Below are positions 26,760-29,991 of a stretch of 29,991 nucleotides of DNA, piece by piece. This DNA is from a virus. Position 1 is the stretch's first letter; each line of letters starts with the position of its first letter. The translations under genes and the position numbers were made by a program. The notes beneath the pieces are model-generated. The model searched no databases. It saw nothing but the letters and a program-made list of their open reading frames with translations, and had not been told where the DNA came from. Location of the stretch: the IMG/VR virus record IMGVR_UViG_3300006921_000085, positions 1-29,991 of that record; one strand, 5' to 3'.

Positions 26760-27866
26760 ATGGAAAATAAAGAAAGTATTGGAGGTTTCGAGGTATTCGA
26801 TTCTCCAGAAGCGCTTTCTGCGTCTATGAATGCAGAACCGCAACAAACAGAAACAACAACAGAAGAGGCTCCACAACAGGAGTCTCAATCTGTTCAGGAG
26901 AGTGTGCAACCTGAGCCACAAGTAGAAACTACTTCAGAGCCAGTAGAACAGACTCCACAACAAGATATTCAGCAGGAAACTGCTACACCACAACAAAATA
27001 CTATTGAGTATTCTGACAACGAGGTAGAAGGTGCTGTCTTTAAATATCTAAGCGAGAAGCTTGGTAGAGACATTACTTCTCTTGATGCGTTATCAGAGCC
27101 TCAACAGACTGCTCTTGACGAAAGGATCGAAGCTATTGCTAGATTCGTTGAAGATACGGGCAGGGCTCCAAAAGACTGGTTTGCTTACCAGCAGCTTGAT
27201 ACATCTGAGATGGATGACATGACTGCAATACGAGTAAATATGGCTTCTGAATACCCTGACTTAAATCGAGACGAGTTAGATCTTTTAATAGGGAGTAAAT
27301 ACAAGCTTAATGCTGACGTTAATACGGAAGATGAAATTAAGCTATCTCAGCTTCAATTAAAAATTGATGCTCAAAAGGCTAAAGAAAATATAGAAGGACT
27401 GAGAAGTTCTTACCAAGCCCCAGAGCAGACAGATTCTCAAATTGAAAGCCCAATAAATGATGAGTGGGTGTCTGAAATGTCCAAAGAAGTTAACGCTATG
27501 ACAGGTCTTGAATTTGATCTGGGGGGCGATAAAACTTTTACTTTTGGATTGGACGATAACTATAAGTCAGAAATTATCGAGAAGAACTCGGATCTTGATA
27601 ATTATTTTGATTCTTACGTCCGTCAAGACGGAAGTTGGGATTACGATATGCTGTCCTCTCACAGGGCCGTAATTGATAACGTTGATAAAATTGTTTCGTC
27701 TGCTTACAGACAAGGCATGAGCGACGGTCAAAGAGGCATTGTAAATAAAGCGGCAAACATATCATCGAGTACACCGCAGCCGACACCACAAAATGAAAAC
27801 CCGTTGGCTGATCAGGTGAAAAACATACTTAGAGGAAACTCCTCTAAACTTACTTTTAAAATCTAA
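26760..27866 (+). CDS. Capsid scaffold protein
   Basis: Immediately before the capsid gene lies an acidic, hydrophilic 368-residue protein. Residues about 25-85 are Gln/Glu/Pro/Thr-rich and unstructured (for example TTEEAPQQESQSVQESVQPE), followed by helical regions with coiled-coil character (DEIKLSQLQLKIDAQKAKEN) and a short basic C-terminus (ILRGNSSKLTFKI). This is the classical composition and position of a scaffold that drives prohead assembly and then leaves. The basic C-terminal tail is the usual capsid-binding end. No protease domain is seen. An RNA hairpin overlaps its last codons. Confidence 0.85.
   Translation: MENKESIGGFEVFDSPEALSASMNAEPQQTETTTEEAPQQESQSVQESVQPEPQVETTSEPVEQTPQQDIQQETATPQQNTIEYSDNEVEGAVFKYLSEKLGRDITSLDALSEPQQTALDERIEAIARFVEDTGRAPKDWFAYQQLDTSEMDDMTAIRVNMASEYPDLNRDELDLLIGSKYKLNADVNTEDEIKLSQLQLKIDAQKAKENIEGLRSSYQAPEQTDSQIESPINDEWVSEMSKEVNAMTGLEFDLGGDKTFTFGLDDNYKSEIIEKNSDLDNYFDSYVRQDGSWDYDMLSSHRAVIDNVDKIVSSAYRQGMSDGQRGIVNKAANISSSTPQPTPQNENPLADQVKNILRGNSSKLTFKI
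27829..27847 (+). other. Hairpin at the scaffold/capsid junction
   Basis: TTAGAGGA (27829-27836), loop AAC, TCCTCTAA (27840-27847) form a perfect 8-bp stem at the end of the scaffold gene, 33 bp before the capsid ATG. The downstream sequence is only weakly T-rich, so it may be a processing or stabilising hairpin rather than a terminator. Confidence 0.55.
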
Positions 27867-27879
27867 ATATTAAGAAAAT

Positions 27880-29322
27880 ATGGCTACTACTACTGGGGCT
27901 TCACCTTTGAATGCTGCACCTGCAGATTTAAGGTTAACGCCCGAATCATATACTACGGTTGATGGCTTACTAAAAGCGAATAAAGATTTCGTTATTCCTG
28001 AGCTAGTTCAATCATACGGTGATCAAGGTATCACTGGTTTTTTACGTTTAACTGGAGCTGTTAATAGCGGCGGAACTTCTGACCAAGTTGATTGGTGGGA
28101 GGCAGGCCGTCGTCATACAAAGATTGACGCTGTTACTTTTGCATCTGCTGCTGCTGGTTCTGATGGAGCTGCTGCTGGTACTGTTCAAGCTACAGTTGAT
28201 ACATCTGCTATGGCTGCTGCTGGAGAGCAGTCCGCACACGTTTCTAGCTTCCTGCAACCAAGTGACGTTGTAATGTCTGTAAATACAGGAAGTCGATACA
28301 TTGTTCAGTCAGCTTCTACAGCTACTGATCCTGTAATTGTTCTTGAGCGTCTTGACGGTGGTAACGGAGCTCCTTCTGAAGCTACTACTACTAGTACTGA
28401 GACTCTTATTCACTTGGGAAATATGTATGCTCAAGGAACGGATCAACCTACTAAATTTACTGATCCTGATATTGTGAAAAGAAAGAATCCATTTATGATT
28501 GTTAAAGATCGTTATCAAGTAAATGGTTCTCAAGCTACAAATATTGGTTGGGTTAACATGGGTGGAGGAGATTTCCGCTGGTTTATGTACGGGGAGCAAG
28601 AGGCTCGTAAGCGTTTTGAAGACCGTCGTGAAATGATGATGCTTTTCGCTGAGAAAAACGCTGCTACAGTTGACGACTCTGCTGACTTGTCTGATAACAT
28701 CGCGGGTTCTGAAGGTTATTTCTCTGCTATTGAAAGTCGTGGAATTAACATAAGCAACGCTAACGCTAATCCAATTGATTCTTTTGCTGAGTTTGACGAT
28801 ATTATTATTGAGCTTGATAAGAACGGTGCTACTTCTGAGTACGCTATGTACGTAAACAGAAAGCAAGATTTAGCTATCGACGATATGCTTGCTTCAGGTA
28901 TTTCTACTGGAACTACTGCTGGTCTAGCTGGACAGTTCGGTGCGTTTAACAACGATGCTGACATGGCTGTTAAGCTTGGATTTAAGTCGTTTACTCGTGG
29001 TGGGTACACATTCCACAAGCATGACTGGAAGCTTCTAAACGATCCAACTCTTCTTGGTGCTTCTACTAAGTATCAAGGAGCTATGATCCCTATGTCTCAA
29101 ATTGCAGATGCTCGCACAGGTGTTAAAGCACCTTCTTTAGCAATGTACTACAAAGAGGCTAACGGATATAATCGTGAAATGGAGCACTGGGTAACTGGTG
29201 GAGGAGTTTTAGGACATAATAACAATGGAGATGCTGGTAAGGACGTTGCTACGTTCCACTACCGTTCAGAAATTGCTCTTTGTGTTCGTGCTGCTAACCA
29301 ACACGTAGTTATTAAAGGATAA
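27880..29322 (+). CDS. Major capsid protein
   Basis: The gene right after the scaffold encodes a 480-residue, balanced acidic protein that starts ATTTGASPLNAAPADLRLTP and contains VIPELVQSYGDQGITGFLRL, a typical N-arm/core boundary for HK97-type capsids, and ends in GGVLGHNNNGDAG, TFHYRSEIALCVRAANQHVV. Codon choice is strongly biased (CGT for Arg, GCT, GGT), unlike the AGA-rich neighbours, as expected of the most highly made phage protein. It would form the icosahedral shell. The Gly/Ser-rich insert around residues 65-130 may be an extra surface domain. The identity rests on position, length and codon bias. Confidence 0.85.
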   Translation: MATTTGASPLNAAPADLRLTPESYTTVDGLLKANKDFVIPELVQSYGDQGITGFLRLTGAVNSGGTSDQVDWWEAGRRHTKIDAVTFASAAAGSDGAAAGTVQATVDTSAMAAAGEQSAHVSSFLQPSDVVMSVNTGSRYIVQSASTATDPVIVLERLDGGNGAPSEATTTSTETLIHLGNMYAQGTDQPTKFTDPDIVKRKNPFMIVKDRYQVNGSQATNIGWVNMGGGDFRWFMYGEQEARKRFEDRREMMMLFAEKNAATVDDSADLSDNIAGSEGYFSAIESRGINISNANANPIDSFAEFDDIIIELDKNGATSEYAMYVNRKQDLAIDDMLASGISTGTTAGLAGQFGAFNNDADMAVKLGFKSFTRGGYTFHKHDWKLLNDPTLLGASTKYQGAMIPMSQIADARTGVKAPSLAMYYKEANGYNREMEHWVTGGGVLGHNNNGDAGKDVATFHYRSEIALCVRAANQHVVIKG

Positions 29323-29348
29323 TATTAACAAATAAAAAATTAGAAAAT

Positions 29349-29735
29349 ATGGCTGAAAAATATTTATACTTTAGAACTGCAGCAACCGCTGCTGCTGACG
29401 ATCAGGGTCAAGACTCTGTTTGTTACCCAATGAGTAAATTCAGAGGGTTCTCTATGGGTGCAGCTGGCGACATGGATGCTACTGCAGATGAGGACCTATT
29501 CACAATGGTATTTGAATCACTTCAAAACGACACCGCTGGTGACGATGCGAACTTTGATCTCATTGCTGTGAATATCACTACAGACAACAACGCTAAAGCT
29601 GTTTGGAAAGGACTTGTTGAAGCATTTGCTCACAGTAAGCAAACTTTCCTTGTAGTTGGTGATGATGTTACTGGTGAGTACTTACACTCTGATATTGAAT
29701 CTATTGGTGCAATCACATTGGTTGACGCAGGATAA
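29349..29735 (+). CDS. Head-associated protein after capsid, 128 aa
   Basis: The 128-residue, acidic product starts AEKYLYFRTAATAAADDQGQ and includes PMSKFRGFSMGA, DLFTMVFESLQND and AFAHSKQTFLVVGDDVTGEY. It is alpha/beta in pattern. Its codon usage is similar to the capsid gene, implying high expression. A small protein in this place commonly is a capsid cement or minor head protein. A strong terminator follows 20 bases later. The partial protein starting at 29815 (MEKFFLFRKEE) has a similar opening, so the two may be paralogs. Confidence 0.7.
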   Translation: MAEKYLYFRTAATAAADDQGQDSVCYPMSKFRGFSMGAAGDMDATADEDLFTMVFESLQNDTAGDDANFDLIAVNITTDNNAKAVWKGLVEAFAHSKQTFLVVGDDVTGEYLHSDIESIGAITLVDAG

Positions 29736-29756
29736 TATATCTTATACTATAACAAG

Positions 29757-29780
29757 AAAGGCTCCTTCGGGGGCCTTTTT
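29757..29780 (+). terminator. Rho-independent terminator
   Basis: AAGGCTCC, loop TTCG, GGGGCCTT and then TTTTT form a G/C-rich stem with a stable UUCG-type tetraloop and a T-run. It closes the head operon after the gene ending at 29735 and is the clearest terminator in the window. Confidence 0.9.
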
Positions 29781-29789
29781 TATTTGTTG

Positions 29790-29797
29790 TATATTTG
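29790..29797 (+). promoter_or_regulatory. -7 promoter box TATATTTG after terminator
   Basis: TATATTTGCA follows the terminator by about ten bases and lies 17 bases before the ATG at 29815. It restarts transcription for the next set of genes. Confidence 0.7.
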
Positions 29798-29814
29798 CAA
29801 AGTAATTTAGTACA

Positions 29815-29991
29815 ATGGAGAAATTTTTCTTATTTCGAAAAGAAGAAATAAACGATAACAGCGCGAGAGCGTCGGATACTGGCGTAGGGTTAAGCGTATT
29901 AGCTATACCTACAAAACACGTGTCTTTTATTACAGCTCAGAAAGGTGCTGTAATTATTACTTTTAATGACGCTAGTTTATATGAGCACATA
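29815..29991 (+). CDS. Partial protein after head operon, runs off right edge
   Basis: Fifty-nine codons are visible, starting MEKFFLFRKEEINDNSARAS and continuing with GVGLSVLAIPTKHVSFITAQ and VIITFNDASLYEHI before the window ends. The opening E-K-F/Y-x-x-F-R and the strand order resemble the protein at 29349, so it may be a second small head-associated protein. It has its own promoter and no terminator within view. Full length and function cannot be told. Confidence 0.75.
   Translation, partial: MEKFFLFRKEEINDNSARASDTGVGLSVLAIPTKHVSFITAQKGAVIITFNDASLYEHI

Noticed and set aside
28309-28866. 185-codon antisense frame inside the capsid gene
   Set aside because: The strong codon bias of the capsid gene removes stop codons from the opposite strand; the product is Ser/Val/Ile/Thr-rich without domain features.

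Overview
The window reads as part of the genome of a tailed double-stranded DNA phage infecting a marine member of the Bacteroidetes, probably a flavobacterium. Phage identity rests on a large terminase subunit, a portal, a scaffold and major capsid pair, collagen-like and GGTG-type tail fibre proteins, and small phage-specific families. The host assignment rests on repeated Bacteroidetes -7 promoter boxes (TATATTTG), absence of Shine-Dalgarno-like sites, signal peptides ending in Ala-Gln, and two proteins that end in type IX secretion (T9SS) sorting domains, a system known only from Bacteroidetes. No integrase, replication or nucleotide-metabolism gene is seen. No long tape-measure gene is present, which favours a short-tailed particle, but the window ends inside a gene so this is not settled.

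Layout. (1) Positions 1-1319, minus strand: five or six very small unknown genes with shared AT-rich leaders; these look like early or accessory genes. (2) Positions 1320-2218: a non-coding region of about 900 bp with repeats phased at 10 bp, the best candidate for an origin or master control region. (3) Positions 2219-6434, plus strand: a lysozyme/transglycosylase-like protein and three probable internal virion proteins, plus a small beta protein. (4) Positions 6437-8165: a minus-strand exported protein, a DUF5675-type protein of possible lysis function with an open nested frame, and a minus-strand winged-helix regulator. (5) Positions 8170-12246: small genes, a protein built like two fused GroES domains, an HNH nuclease, a dockerin-like secreted protein and a T9SS type B cargo, then a zinc-ribbon protein. 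(6) Positions 12243-19502: terminase, portal, a beta-sandwich protein, tail fibre and fibre tip protein. (7) Positions 19519-23965: a tightly coupled cluster whose products are mostly predicted to enter the host envelope (T9SS type A cargo, outer-membrane barrel, membrane-anchored coiled coil, periplasmic thioredoxin-like protein). (8) Positions 23965-24894: small basic phage proteins, including an overlooked 48-residue gene with a TTG start. (9) Positions 24928-29735: four small beta-rich virion proteins (two paralogous sets), scaffold, major capsid protein and a head protein, closed by a strong terminator; a new gene begins at 29815 under its own promoter.

Working together: terminase, portal, scaffold and capsid genes build and fill the head. 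The left block probably supplies proteins ejected with the DNA, and the fibres bind the host. The exported proteins appear aimed at the host envelope, either for exclusion, lysis or receptor display. Six genes share an N-terminal signature (Met-Lys, basic residues, Tyr, then Gly or Gly-Gly), which may be a targeting or processing tag.
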